DNA from: Flavonifractor sp. An82 | Lineage (GTDB): Bacteria > Bacillota > Clostridia > Oscillospirales > Oscillospiraceae | Assembly: GCF_002159265.1 (NCBI RefSeq) | Contig: NZ_NFHG01000002.1 | Span: 240,145 to 304,144 of the forward strand | Direction of reading: 5' to 3' | Length of the DNA stretch: 64,000 nt | Shown here: piece by piece, positions 16,773 to 27,357 of the stretch | How the letters are laid out: each line of letters opens with the position of its first letter | Numbering within the stretch: position 1 is the stretch's first letter | The notes under the pieces: model-generated | What the model was told of the DNA's origin: nothing | The model's input: the letters and a program-made list of their open reading frames with translations, nothing else | The model's database searches: none | Program-made: the position numbers and the translations under genes

Positions 16773-16801
16773 TTGCTGTGCGGTCCGCGCTGTGATAAAA
16801 T
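16773..16801 (+). promoter_or_regulatory. Promoter of the YdjG/YdjI-like operon
   Basis: TTGCTG (16773-16778), 17-nt spacer, TAAAAT (16796-16801), 55 nt before the ATG at 16856. It does not look like the SigW-type promoter of the Bacillus homologues. Confidence 0.6.
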
Positions 16802-16855
16802 GGGGGACAAGACGGTCCGCCACAGGCAGAAGGACCTGGTGAAAGAAGGGACAGA

Positions 16856-18043
16856 ATGAGCACGGAATGTCAGGAAAAAGCCGAGCGGCAGCTGTGTGCC
16901 AACTGCGGCGGCACCATCAAGTGGAACATTGCCAAACAACAGCTGGAGTGTGCCTCCTGCCGGACTCCCTATGTGCCGGAGACCACCGTGGAGCGGGTGG
17001 AGGAGCACAACTTTGACGGATATGTTCAGCGGGAGGGAGAGCGGGTCTCCTTTCCGGAGGATGCCACCATCGTGTGCGGCGGCTGCGGCGCACGGATTGC
17101 GGTGGATGAGTACTGCACCGCCACGGTGTGCCCCATGTGCGGCTCCACCCAGCTGCTGGAGGAGCGGCAGGAGGCCGGCGTACCGCCGGACGGACTCATC
17201 CCCTTTCATGTGGACAAGGAGACTGCCCAGCAGAATTTCTCCCGGTGGGTGAAGAGCCGTTGGTTTGCACCTAACCAGCTGAAGCGTGCCTACCAGGGCG
17301 GCAAGCTCCAGGGCATCTATCTGCCCTTCTGGACCTTCGATGCGGAAGTGACCACCAGCTACCGGGGATATGGCGGCAATACCCACACCTACCGGGACAG
17401 TAAGGGCAACACCCGTACCAGAATCAACTGGCGGCCGGTCAGCGGTACGGTAGGAGGGCACTACGATGATCTCCAGGTGTGCGCCGCCCTCAACACCGCC
17501 AGTCAGGTGGTGGAGAAGGTGCTGCCCTACAACACCTGTGAGCATACGGTACCCTTCTCCCACAGCTATCTGTCCGGCTTCCTGGCGGAGCACTACGCCA
17601 TTCCTGCCACCCAGGCGGTGGAAACGGCCAAGGAACAGATCCGGGATGGACAGATCCAGGAGGCGGAGCAGGATATCCGCAGCCATGGTTTTAGCCATAC
17701 CAGAGTGGATGATATCAATATTACCTATCACACAGTCACCTACAAGCACGTTCTGCTGCCCGCCTGGACCTCCGCCTTCACCTACGGCGGCAAGCAGTAT
17801 ATCTACATCGTCAACGGCGAGAGCGGCAAGGTGGGCGGCCAGCGGCCCTACAGTATCCCCAAGATCGCGGCGGCGGTGGCTGCCGGTGCGGCGGTTGTGG
17901 CGGCACTATTGTTTTTCTTCGAGGGAAGGCAGGCGGCGTCTGCGCCCCGCATGGACGGAGCAGAGCCGCCCCAGGCGGTGGTATGCCAGGCGGATTCCCC
18001 CTGGCAGAGCTGGGACCAACAGTTTGAGATTGAGAAAGGATGA
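16856..18043 (+). CDS. YdjG-like zinc-ribbon membrane protein
   Basis: A 395-residue protein with two N-terminal zinc ribbons (CANCGG...CASC, then CGGCGA...CPMC), a central beta-rich domain with YLPFWTFDAEVTTSYRGYGG, and one hydrophobic segment near residues 340-362 (IAAAVAAGAAVVAALLFFF) followed by a short tail. This matches the YdjG-type TFIIB zinc-ribbon membrane proteins. In Bacillus subtilis YdjG works with YdjH and the SPFH protein YdjI to recruit PspA to stressed membranes. The SPFH gene follows 6 nt later, which supports the assignment. No ydjH or pspA homologue is seen here. Confidence 0.8.
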   Translation: MSTECQEKAERQLCANCGGTIKWNIAKQQLECASCRTPYVPETTVERVEEHNFDGYVQREGERVSFPEDATIVCGGCGARIAVDEYCTATVCPMCGSTQLLEERQEAGVPPDGLIPFHVDKETAQQNFSRWVKSRWFAPNQLKRAYQGGKLQGIYLPFWTFDAEVTTSYRGYGGNTHTYRDSKGNTRTRINWRPVSGTVGGHYDDLQVCAALNTASQVVEKVLPYNTCEHTVPFSHSYLSGFLAEHYAIPATQAVETAKEQIRDGQIQEAEQDIRSHGFSHTRVDDINITYHTVTYKHVLLPAWTSAFTYGGKQYIYIVNGESGKVGGQRPYSIPKIAAAVAAGAAVVAALLFFFEGRQAASAPRMDGAEPPQAVVCQADSPWQSWDQQFEIEKG

Positions 18044-18049
18044 ACAGCC

Positions 18050-19096
18050 ATGGCATGGTTTGGCCAGGGAAAAGATACCATTGAATGGGAAGAGACCCGG
18101 GACGACCTCCTGTTTTACAAGTGGCCCGCCAAGGAGATTAAGCGGGGCTCCCGACTGGTTCTCCGACCGGGGCAGAAGGCGATCTTCTATTCCGACGGCA
18201 TCGTAGGCGCAGTCTTTGAAAATCCGGGCAACTTTGATATTTATACCGACATCGTACCCTTCTTCTCCGCGCTGCAGGGCTGGTTTTCCCTGCGGGGGGA
18301 CAGCGGCATGCGGGCGGAGATCTATTTCGTCAATGCCAAGGAAATGACCCTGCCCTGGGGCACTCGGCAGCGGATCATGATTCCCACCCCGGAGGTGCCT
18401 GCCGGTGTCCCGGTGGGCTGCAACGGCAATTTGATTCTGGAGTTCCGGGATTATCAGACCTTTATCAACCAGGTGGCGGGGGTCCGGGAGACCTATTCCC
18501 TGGAGGATGTGGCCGACCGGATCATGGGCGAGCTGAACCCGGTGGTGGCCGAGGCCATCTTGAAGGGCGAGCGGCAGATGGGGCTGAACGCCCTTATCAG
18601 CCTGCAACAGAACAGCCGGGCGCTGGGCAAGGCCATCCAGGCGGAGCTGGATAAGGAGCTCAGCGAGTTTGGCCTGGGCGTGGCGGATGTGAATATTCTT
18701 GCCTTCAACTATCCTCCTGAGGTCCAGAAGATGGCGGAAAAGGCGGCGGCCCAGTCCTTTGTGACCGACGTGGGCAAGTATACCGCCATCAGCATGGCGG
18801 ACAGCATGGGTGTGCCGGGCAGTGCAGGCTCCGCTGCCGCATCCGGAATGGGTATGGCTATGGGGATGCAGATGGCTGGCCAGATGATGGGGCAGGCAGC
18901 TCAGCCTCAGCAGGCGTCCTGTGTTTGCGGCTCCTGCGGCTATGCCAGTCCCACCGCGGTCCGTTTCTGTCCCCAGTGCGGCAAGCCTATGGGACAGCCC
19001 CAGCCGGAGCCGCAGGCAGGGGACCGGTTCTGTCCCAAGTGCCGTAAAATGGTGACCGGAAAATTCTGCTCCGACTGCGGTACGACTACTGTATAG
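18050..19096 (+). CDS. YdjI-like SPFH/band-7 protein with C-terminal zinc ribbons
   Basis: A 348-residue protein with an N-terminal SPFH (stomatin/flotillin) domain, recognisable from LVLRPGQKAIFYSDGIVGAVF, VNAKEMTLPWGT and the helical segment FGLGVADVNILAFNYPPEV. A Met/Ala/Gly-rich linker (~residues 265-285) leads to two zinc ribbons (CVCGSCG...CPQCG and CPKCRK...CSDCG). YdjI-type proteins form membrane scaffolds with YdjG and recruit PspA. It is expressed with the YdjG-like gene. The double zinc ribbon resembles the virion-core/YdjL-type architecture. ATG start with GAAAGGA. Confidence 0.85.
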   Translation: MAWFGQGKDTIEWEETRDDLLFYKWPAKEIKRGSRLVLRPGQKAIFYSDGIVGAVFENPGNFDIYTDIVPFFSALQGWFSLRGDSGMRAEIYFVNAKEMTLPWGTRQRIMIPTPEVPAGVPVGCNGNLILEFRDYQTFINQVAGVRETYSLEDVADRIMGELNPVVAEAILKGERQMGLNALISLQQNSRALGKAIQAELDKELSEFGLGVADVNILAFNYPPEVQKMAEKAAAQSFVTDVGKYTAISMADSMGVPGSAGSAAASGMGMAMGMQMAGQMMGQAAQPQQASCVCGSCGYASPTAVRFCPQCGKPMGQPQPEPQAGDRFCPKCRKMVTGKFCSDCGTTTV

Positions 19097-19142
19097 TAAT
19101 ATTTTAGCGGGAATAAACAGATATGAGCTTCTCACGTTGAGC

Positions 19143-19182
19143 AAAAAGGAAGACATCTGCCGATGCAGATGTCTTCCTTTTT
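19143..19182 (+). terminator. Rho-independent terminator of the YdjG/YdjI operon
   Basis: A perfect 18 bp stem (19143-19160 with 19165-19182) with a 4-nt loop and a T-run. Confidence 0.93.
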
Positions 19183-19258
19183 GTGTTCCTATCGACTGAA
19201 AAGTCTTGGGATCTCAAGGAATGAGATGTGCCGGAAACGCATATCGGATGGGTCATAG

Positions 19259-19316
19259 AAAAGTGCTGCCCGGAAAGACTTAAACATGCAAGCCCTTCCG
19301 GGTAGCAACTTTTTTA
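19259..19316 (+). terminator. Orphan terminator-like hairpin
   Basis: About 15 bp of near-perfect stem (19261-19275 with 19295-19310) and a T-run, with no intact gene upstream. It lies in a ~900-base stretch (19.1-20.0 kb) that otherwise holds only gene debris and a promoter, and looks like a leftover of a lost gene. Confidence 0.65.
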
Positions 19317-19365
19317 GGGGACTTATAGTTGGTATGTGTTTATGGGGGAGGATAGCGGCGTAGTC

Positions 19366-19466
19366 TCAGGGAATAAGACCTGCCTTTTTCGCATCCTTCT
19401 GTAATTGCTGCCGAAATGCAGGATGGGCCAAACTAATCATGGCATATACGCGATCCTTCATTGAAA
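19366..19466 (-). pseudogene. 3' remnant of an acetyl-CoA hydrolase / 4-hydroxybutyrate CoA-transferase gene
   Basis: The minus-strand frame ends in AMISLAHPAFRQQLQ then KDAKKAGLIP and a stop. This is the conserved C-terminal tail (ALISIAHPDFR type) of CoA-transferases of the acetyl-CoA hydrolase family. Only ~32 codons remain. Upstream the frame continues without family similarity, so the gene was cut near 19466. Such genes often sit beside sigma-54 activators, and a broken one lies 0.5 kb away. On + at about 19500-19577 a second short frame ending in KRVSGDLPK is unrecognised. Confidence 0.7.
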
Positions 19467-19931
19467 AAAGATTTCCTGTTTTTTGACATCTGTGCGCCGC
19501 GTACAAAATCGACCTGACCGCCTGTAGCACTCTGCTGGTGGAAACCAAGAGAGTCAGCGGCGACCTGCCCAAATAGGTCGATGGACATAGCGGTGTTGAC
19601 CGATATCATATCGGTATTCGCGGGAGGCGAGAAAGACAGAACGATACCGTGAAATTTGTGTTTGCGTCAGAGGAGTTAGAGAGAGCATCCAATCTGCTGC
19701 CGGGAAACTGGCTCATGCCATCCACTTATCTGTTATATATAAATTTAAGTTCATATACAAAGATGCATTCATCAAACATCAAATCGAGATAAGATAAAAT
19801 GAGGGACCTGTTGACAAAAAGTAATCCGGGCTGAAATGGAAGCTTCTATCCCAGATAAGATGTTTCTTTTTATAAGCATTATGTAAAACTATATTCCGCT
19901 CAGGTCCTGCGCTTTTATGTCCACCGCTTTC

Positions 19932-19960
19932 TTGTATCTTAGCTATTTTTTTGTTACACT
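19932..19960 (+). promoter_or_regulatory. Promoter upstream of the chimeric sigma-54 activator/MobV frame
   Basis: TTGTAT (19932-19937), 17-nt spacer, TACACT (19955-19960), 35 nt before the ATG at 19995. Confidence 0.55.
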
Positions 19961-19994
19961 GAGGTCAAAAGACTGTAAAACAGGCGGTGAACTC

Positions 19995-20634
19995 ATGCAT
20001 ACTGAGATGACAGAGCAGCAGATGCGTACACGGGGCGGGGTAATGGATGAACTGCTGGAAAAGGCCTTTGACGCCGCAGTGATTGTAGATCGGGAGGGGC
20101 GCTTTGTGTACAATACGAAGGGCTCCCTGGCCCTGCGGCGAATGGCCCCTGAGGAGATTGCAGGTAAGTATTACTGGGAGGTGAACCCAGATGCAAAGTT
20201 CCACACCACCTTGGAAAGCGGGCGATCGCAGCTGGGTGTAGTGGATGTAGTGGAAGGGCGTAAGTGTCTGGTAAACATATTTCCCATCTGCTGCGGCTCT
20301 CAAGTAATTGGGGCGCTGTCTACCGTCCTGTTTAAAAATCTTACCAACCTGAAGCAAATCATTGCCAAGCTGCCGGATGCGTATGGCGTCGAGGTGGATA
20401 ACTATAATACTGTCTCCCGGCTTGCCACCAGCTACACCTTTGCCGATTACATCGGGGAAAGCCCGGCTGCCCGTGATGTGGTCCAGCAATGCCGGCTGGC
20501 CGCCCAATCTATGCGCCCCGTGCTGCTCATTGGGGAGACGGGAACGGGCAAGGAGATTCTGGCTAACGCCATCCATGCGGAGGTCAACCGCCGTGTCTGG
20601 ACCCCCTGCATCAAGATCAACTGCTCCGCTATCC
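19995..20634 (+). pseudogene. Sigma-54-dependent activator, N-terminal half (PAS plus start of AAA+)
   Basis: The first ~213 codons encode a PAS sensor domain (AFDAAVIVDREGRF, EIAGKYYWEVNP) and the beginning of a sigma-54 activator AAA+ domain with Walker A GETGTGKE and the following KINCSAIL. The protein then switches abruptly to MobV relaxase sequence without a stop. The GAFTGA loop, Walker B and HTH are missing, so it cannot work as an activator. Intact homologues are ~450-700 residues and control fermentative operons. The start ATG at 19995 is preferred over an in-frame ATG at 19917 because the promoter lies between them. Confidence 0.85.
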
Positions 20635-21518
20635 TCTCTGCCGTCATGCACGCCGATGAGCGCAACCGAGCCATGTCGGAAGCTCTGGGGCAGGATGTGT
20701 ATCACTACCACCTTCATGTGGTCTATGTCCCGGTGGTGGAAAAACAGATTCTCTGGTCGAAGCGGTGCAAGGATAAGTCCCTTGTAGGTACAGTCAAGGA
20801 GACCATTATGCAGGTCAGCCGGAGTAAAAAGTGGGAATCCAAAGTTGCTCTGGATGAACAGGGCAATCCGCTTCTGACCTCCAAGGGCAAGAAAGTTCTG
20901 CGGACATCGTACAGTGTCCTGCAAGACGATTTCTTCAACTATATGAAAGCTGCCGGATATACCGATGTGGAGCGTGGAGAGCGTGGCAGCACCGAGGAAC
21001 ATTTGACGGTGACCCAGTTCAAGGTGGCACAGGAGCAGCAGCGGCTGGAAGATGTGACCGCCCAAATCGCTCAGACAGAGCAGGCGCTGGACACCGCACA
21101 GGCTGCTGTTGAGAAAAAGCAAAAAGAGCTGCAATCCCTGCAAAGACAGACCAAAGAGCAGCGTACCACCGCCTTGACTGTACAGGAAATCCGTTCTATG
21201 GGGAAAAAGACGATCACCGGCAATGTCACTTTCACTCCATCTGAGTGCGATACGCTCAAAGACTATGCGGTCAATGGGATTCTTGCCAAGGCGGAAAACA
21301 GCCGTTTGGAAGAAAAACTGCAAAGCGCACAAAAAAGTGCCGCTGTCTGGAAACAGCGATATGAATCGCTAAAAGAACAGGCACGGCCTTATCTGGAAGC
21401 TGTCAAGCTCGCACCCGAAAAGGTGCGGGCTTTTCTTGACGCCATTTTGACCCGGACCCGGCAAATAAAGCAGCACGATCAACTTTCTCGCCGCAAATCG
21501 CAAGATATGGAACTTTAA
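20635..21518 (+). pseudogene. MobV/Pre-type relaxase, C-terminal portion fused in frame to the sigma-54 activator
   Basis: From about 20635 the frame encodes the later half of a MobV-family plasmid mobilisation relaxase: SAVMHADERNRAM, the histidine motif YHYHLHVVYVPVV, a basic region, then a long coiled coil (EQQRLEDVTAQIAQTEQAL) ending in LSRRKSQDMEL. The N-terminal motifs I and II are missing. The element resembles Tn4451-type mobilisable transposons, which pair a MobV/TnpZ protein with a TnpX serine recombinase, and such a recombinase follows here. The joined 19995-21518 frame could still be translated. Confidence 0.82.
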
Positions 21519-21537
21519 CAGAAAGGAATTTTTGCTT

Positions 21538-23591
<2,054 letters not shown>

Positions 23592-23677
23592 CCATTACGG
23601 TCACACCGTTCTCTGCCCCTCGCAAAGCTAAATAGTACCTTATCACTATTAAGCCTTGTGGTTACAGGATTTCTTCT

Positions 23678-23701
23678 TGGTACGCCCGAAGGGACTCGAA
23701 C
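23678..23701 (-). other. tRNA 3'-end fragment (probable attachment-site scar)
   Basis: Read on the minus strand, GTTCGAGTCCCTTCGGGCG followed by TACCA matches the T-loop, 3' T-stem strand, 3' acceptor strand and CCA end of a tRNA. Nothing upstream pairs with it, so it is a 24-nt fragment and not a gene. Tyrosine-integrase elements leave such displaced 3' ends. Confidence 0.65.
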
Positions 23702-23851
23702 AGTGCCGTATAAGGTTTACCCAGATATATATGACATTAAATAGGTTTAGCTTATCTTATAATCTATAAGTTTCGAGAACATTATTGACCATTATGTGTT
23801 GAATGGTGTTAAGCAATTCCGTCGTGGTAAGGGTCATAATAAGGGTCAAAA

Positions 23852-24191
23852 TCATGCGATCTGTCTTGCGATAAACAGCTCGCCCTGTGCTCTGAAATCC
23901 TCCAAACTGGTATATTGTTTATCAACAGCATTGGTCAAAGCGTCGCGGTCTCTGGAAGCAATCGAAGAAGAACTCTCATGCACAGCAATTGATGTATGCT
24001 TTTCTTCAGGCTGAGAACCCATAAGCATAGAGAAGTTACTCGTGAGGCGCTAAGGCTGTCACGGATCCAGAGAATATAGATTGGTTTTTCAGGGTTATCT
24101 GGGATTGTATCGTCATCTGTTTTTCGCAGGGACTTTTTATTCGTTTCGGGCACGAAATCAGTGCACCGATAAGCACTCTATCCATAGACAT
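23852..24191 (-). pseudogene. Frame-broken minus-strand gene remnant, unrecognised
   Basis: Minus-strand coding pieces in successive frames appear to form one protein: MSMDRVLIGALIS, then PETNKKSLRKTDDDTIPDNP with PIYILWIRDSLS, then SMLMGSQPEEKHTSIAVHES and SLEDFRAQGELFIARQIA with a stop at 23852. At least two frameshifts are needed to join them. A TATAAT-like box and a purine-rich site precede the ATG at 24191. I do not recognise the family. The 23.6-24.3 kb stretch holds only this remnant and the tRNA scrap. Confidence 0.4.
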
Positions 24192-24294
24192 TCTTTTCTT
24201 TTATTCGTTATTATAGCATATCGCTAAAATGACAGAAAGAACATAATTGCCGAATTATCAGAGAAGCAGTTTGCCGCTGATGTTGAGTTGCCAC

Positions 24295-24324
24295 TTGCTA
24301 TTCCAGACAGACATCGGCTATAAT
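24295..24324 (+). promoter_or_regulatory. Promoter of the Rpn-family gene
   Basis: TTGCTA (24295-24300), 18-nt spacer, TATAAT (24319-24324), just before AAAGGTGG and the ATG at 24342. Confidence 0.65.
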
Positions 24325-24341
24325 AAGAGTGGAAAGGTGGT

Positions 24342-25202
24342 ATGCTTATGGCCGAGATGAAGCGCAGTGTGAAGGACTCGGTGTTCACCTATCTGTTCAA
24401 GCAGCCGGAGTATACCCGCCAGCTTTACCTGGCCCTGCACCCAGAGGATACCGACGTGAAGGAGTCCGATTTCAAGCTGGTGACTCTGGAGAACGTGCTG
24501 ACAACCGGCTTCTACAATGACCTGGGCATCCAGGTGCGCAACCGGCTGATTTTGCTGGTGGAGGCCCAGAGCACCTTCTCCGTCAACATTGCACTGAGGA
24601 TGCTGCTGTATCTGGCGGGCACCTATAAGGAGTACATCGAGGAGCAGAAGCTGGATCTCTACGGCTCTCATCCGGTAGAAATCCCACGCCCGGAGCTATA
24701 TGTGGTCTACACAGGCGACCGGAAGGAGATCCCCGAGGCACTTCACCTGTCAGGCCTGTACCAGGGTGCAGGGAGCGCCGAGGTGGAGGTCAAGGTGCTT
24801 CGGGATGATGGAACCGGAGATATTCTGGATCAGTACGTCCGGTTCTGCAAGATTGCAGATGAGCAGCGCGAGAAGTACGGCCTGACGCAACAGGCCATTG
24901 ACGAGACGATTCGGATCTGCATTGCGGAAAATGTGTTGGCGCCTTTTCTGGCGTCCCGGCAGAAGGAGGTGCTGGAGATTATGGTAACGCTGTTCGATCA
25001 GGAGAAAATCGCCGAGATCCACGACTACAACGTGGCAAAGGCTGCTCGGCAGGAGGGCCGTGAAGAAGGCATTCGTGCCATGGTCAGTACGCTCAGAAGT
25101 ATGTCTGTGGAGCAAAAGCAGATAGCACAAAAACTGGTAGAGCAGTTTGGACTTTTGCCCCAGGCTGCGGAGGAAAAAGTAAAACAGTACTGGAAGCAGT
25201 AG
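24342..25202 (+). CDS. Rpn-family recombination-promoting nuclease / PD-(D/E)XK transposase-like protein
   Basis: A 286-residue member of the Rpn (PDDEXK_2, formerly transposase_31) family, whose studied members are DNA endonucleases that promote recombination. The N-terminus (MKRSVKDSVFTYLFKQPEY) has the family's entry motif, and the nuclease core includes NDLGIQVRNRLILLVEAQS with the acidic residue and LVEAQS pattern. The tail is helical (ARQEGREEGIRAMV), as in many Clostridial copies that occur in multiple per genome. Starts at 24342 or 24348 are both plausible. It stands alone between its own promoter and terminator, surrounded by debris. Confidence 0.87.
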   Translation: MLMAEMKRSVKDSVFTYLFKQPEYTRQLYLALHPEDTDVKESDFKLVTLENVLTTGFYNDLGIQVRNRLILLVEAQSTFSVNIALRMLLYLAGTYKEYIEEQKLDLYGSHPVEIPRPELYVVYTGDRKEIPEALHLSGLYQGAGSAEVEVKVLRDDGTGDILDQYVRFCKIADEQREKYGLTQQAIDETIRICIAENVLAPFLASRQKEVLEIMVTLFDQEKIAEIHDYNVAKAARQEGREEGIRAMVSTLRSMSVEQKQIAQKLVEQFGLLPQAAEEKVKQYWKQ

Positions 25203-25231
25203 TAGTAAAAGCTCCCCGCATTTTAAGAAGT

Positions 25232-25278
25232 AGTGTCAGGATTTTCAGCAGATGAAGATCCTGGCACTGTTTTATTTT
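25232..25278 (+). terminator. Rho-independent terminator of the Rpn gene
   Basis: An 11 bp stem with one G-U wobble (25232-25242 with 25258-25268), followed by TTTTATTTT. Confidence 0.75.
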
Positions 25279-25400
25279 GGAATATGATATACTCTGTGAA
25301 TCTGGATATAGTGCAATTATGCCGACGGTGCTGCCGACTATAATGACTAGGACTATACCGAATATGACGACGGCTGGGACGATTAAGTCTATCCGGCTGC

Positions 25401-25568
25401 GCAAACGATACCGATGCGGATGAGGCCAAGCTGCGCCGGTACCTGTCTGAGCGGAGCAAGATCCTGCCCCGCCGTACCACCGGCACCTGCGCCATGCACC
25501 AGCGCCAGCTGACCGAGGCCATCAAGCGCGCCCGTCAGATCGCGCTGCTGCCCTTCGTCACCGACTAA
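25401..25568 (+). pseudogene. rpsR: 3' fragment of ribosomal protein S18 gene (rpsR)
   Basis: In the frame ending at 25568 the translation reads [19 protein letters not shown] followed by [19 protein letters not shown] and [11 protein letters not shown]. This is the conserved C-terminal two-thirds of S18 (ILPRR.TGTC..HQR motif). The N-terminal part and start are missing. An intact rpsR must exist elsewhere, since S18 is essential. The short tract before it (DDGWDD-like) might be the end of another gene. The terminator after it is preserved, so a whole 3' end appears to have been copied or stranded here. Confidence 0.85.
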
Positions 25569-25576
25569 GAAAACAA

Positions 25577-25610
25577 GCCCGTGGCGGGAGAAAATTGTCC
25601 TGCCACGGGC
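25577..25610 (+). terminator. Terminator of the rpsR remnant
   Basis: GCCCGTGGC pairs with GCCACGGGC across a 16-nt interval, with weak T-richness after. It lies directly behind the S18 stop. Confidence 0.6.
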
Positions 25611-25650
25611 CTATTCTGTTTCATGTATCGGTACCCTTCCAAAAGGATAC

Positions 25651-26359
25651 TCATACCATAACGAAGTAATATGTCACGGCAGAATTAGCTAGAGTTATTA
25701 ACCCAATCAGCAATCCAATAATCAATGCAGCCACCCAAATATTGGCAGTCTTTTTGTACAGCCTGCGTGCTAATATGGTAGCAATCGCCATGCAGGGAAT
25801 CATCGGGAAGAGCCGAATAATGCTCAACAAGGCGAGGTCGGAACCCGGAGTTCCTGCCTGATAGAAAGTAACAAAATATGGAATTATAAGGATGCCTAGT
25901 CCAATGCAATTCACCAGGACAGTTACAGTCATGGCGAACTTCTCCGAAATCCCCTCTCGGAAGTTTGTATTGACCGCCAATGTAACCCCGGCAGCCCAAA
26001 CAAACCAGAAAATCATATAGGGCGGGAAATGGCTGAATTTGTGGACTGTAAAAGTGTTGATTCCAAGCTCAAAGAACCGATAATCGGTGTTAAGCACGCC
26101 AACGGATATAAAAACAATGGAGTAAGTTGCTGCTATGACCGCCAAAGCCAAAAGAATGGTTTTAGCAATCATAACGAAGCGATTAGATTGCCCCTCTCCG
26201 GTAATAGAAACACCGAAACTTCGAAGCGTATAGCCAGCTTTACGGTAGAAAATAAGGTTTACAATCACAACAAGAACCAATTAAGCATAGAATCAGCGCA
26301 ATTGCCAACCAAAAATGTGGCTTATGGAACATTTTTACCCAGGAGCCTTGCTCTTTCAT
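25651..26359 (-). pseudogene. Frameshifted C-terminal membrane domain of an alpha/beta-hydrolase-type protein
   Basis: Minus-strand translation begins at ATG 26359 behind GGGGAGGG (MKEQGSWVKMFHKPHFWLAI...) and shifts frame near 26275 into a 209-codon frame (IVNLIFYRKAGYTLRSFG...) with about six membrane segments. The pieces match the multi-pass membrane tail seen after a hydrolase domain in some Clostridial proteins. The hydrolase part is absent here. One frameshift and loss of the first domain argue for a pseudogene. A sequencing error at the shift cannot be excluded. Confidence 0.55.
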
Positions 26360-26436
26360 GACTCATACCCTCCCCTATTGAAAGTAAATTCAGATCAGAT
26401 TTATTTAGTCGAATAAAACACCTCACCCCCAAAACA

Positions 26437-26468
26437 AAAAGCGCGGCTGTCCCCCGACAGCCGCGCTT
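26437..26468 (-). terminator. Orphan terminator hairpin (minus strand)
   Basis: A 13 bp GC-rich stem around CCCC; on the minus strand it is followed by TTTTTG. No minus-strand gene lies to its right, so it seems left over from a lost gene. The rest of 26.36-26.75 kb is AT-rich, with an inverted TGATAAAATCAAAA/TTTTTTGATTTTA pair and a second GC-rich hairpin at about 26601-26638 before glpP. Confidence 0.6.
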
Positions 26469-26750
26469 CTCTCCACTCATGCGCATAGAAAACATATTGG
26501 TTTGATAAAATCAAAATAGCAGATTCACAAATGTCTGTCAATAGCATTTTTTGATTTTATATATTTCGCACAATTATCCGCGTCGATTTTTGACAGTCAG
26601 GCCCCGCTGCGGGGGCTTGCAATTTTGTAGCGGGGCTGTTATGGTAAAAATACCTCAGTGCAGAGAAATGATGAGATGCGCAGAGCGGGGAAATGCCGCT
26701 TTGCGCTTTTTTCTGTTGGGGCAGCATTTTCACATCGGGAGGAGAGGCAC

Positions 26751-27320
26751 ATGGAAACACCGCAGCTTTTGGAGCTTCTGGCCGCCGGGCCGGTCATTGC
26801 GGCGGTTAAGGACGAGGAAGGGCTGGCGCAGGCGCTGGAGAGCGACGTCTCCGTGCTGTTTCTCCTCTACGGCGATATCCTGACCATCCGGGACACGGCG
26901 GAGCGGGTGCGGGAGGCGGGCAAGCGGGTCTTTGTCCATTTGGATCTGATTGATGGACTCGCTGCCCGGGAGATCTCCGCCGACTTCGTCGCCCGCAGCA
27001 CCAGTGCCGACGGGGTGATCTCCACCAAGGCGGCCCTGACCCGCCGGGCGCGGGAACTGGGCCTGGTGGCCATCCAGCGGATCTTCCTGCTGGACTCCAT
27101 GGCGCTGAAAAACGTGGAGCGGCACTTCTCCCGCGAGTCCGCCGATCTGGTGGAGGTGCTGCCCGGCCTGATGCCCAAGATCATCCGCCGCCTGTGCGAC
27201 ACCACCGGCAGGCCCATCATCGCCGGGGGGCTGATCACCGACAAGGAGGACGTGACCGGCGCCCTGGGGGCCGGGGCGGTGGCTGTGTCCTCCACCAATC
27301 CCGCCGTGTGGCGCATGTAG
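26751..27320 (+). CDS. glpP: Glycerol-3-phosphate-responsive antiterminator
   Basis: GlpP is an RNA-binding antiterminator with a TIM-barrel-like fold. With glycerol-3-phosphate bound it prevents termination in the leaders of glp operons. The 189-residue protein has the family segments VSVLFLLYGDI, FVHLDLIDGLA, GVISTK, QRIFLLDS and the closing PGLMPKI...PIIAGGLI. ATG at 26751 has GGGAGGAG upstream. It is followed by a leader with a terminator and then the glycerol catabolic genes, as expected if it controls them. Confidence 0.93.
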   Translation: METPQLLELLAAGPVIAAVKDEEGLAQALESDVSVLFLLYGDILTIRDTAERVREAGKRVFVHLDLIDGLAAREISADFVARSTSADGVISTKAALTRRARELGLVAIQRIFLLDSMALKNVERHFSRESADLVEVLPGLMPKIIRRLCDTTGRPIIAGGLITDKEDVTGALGAGAVAVSSTNPAVWRM

Positions 27321-27357
27321 CCCGGCCCAACTGCATATCGTTTGTTTCCGGAGAGTG

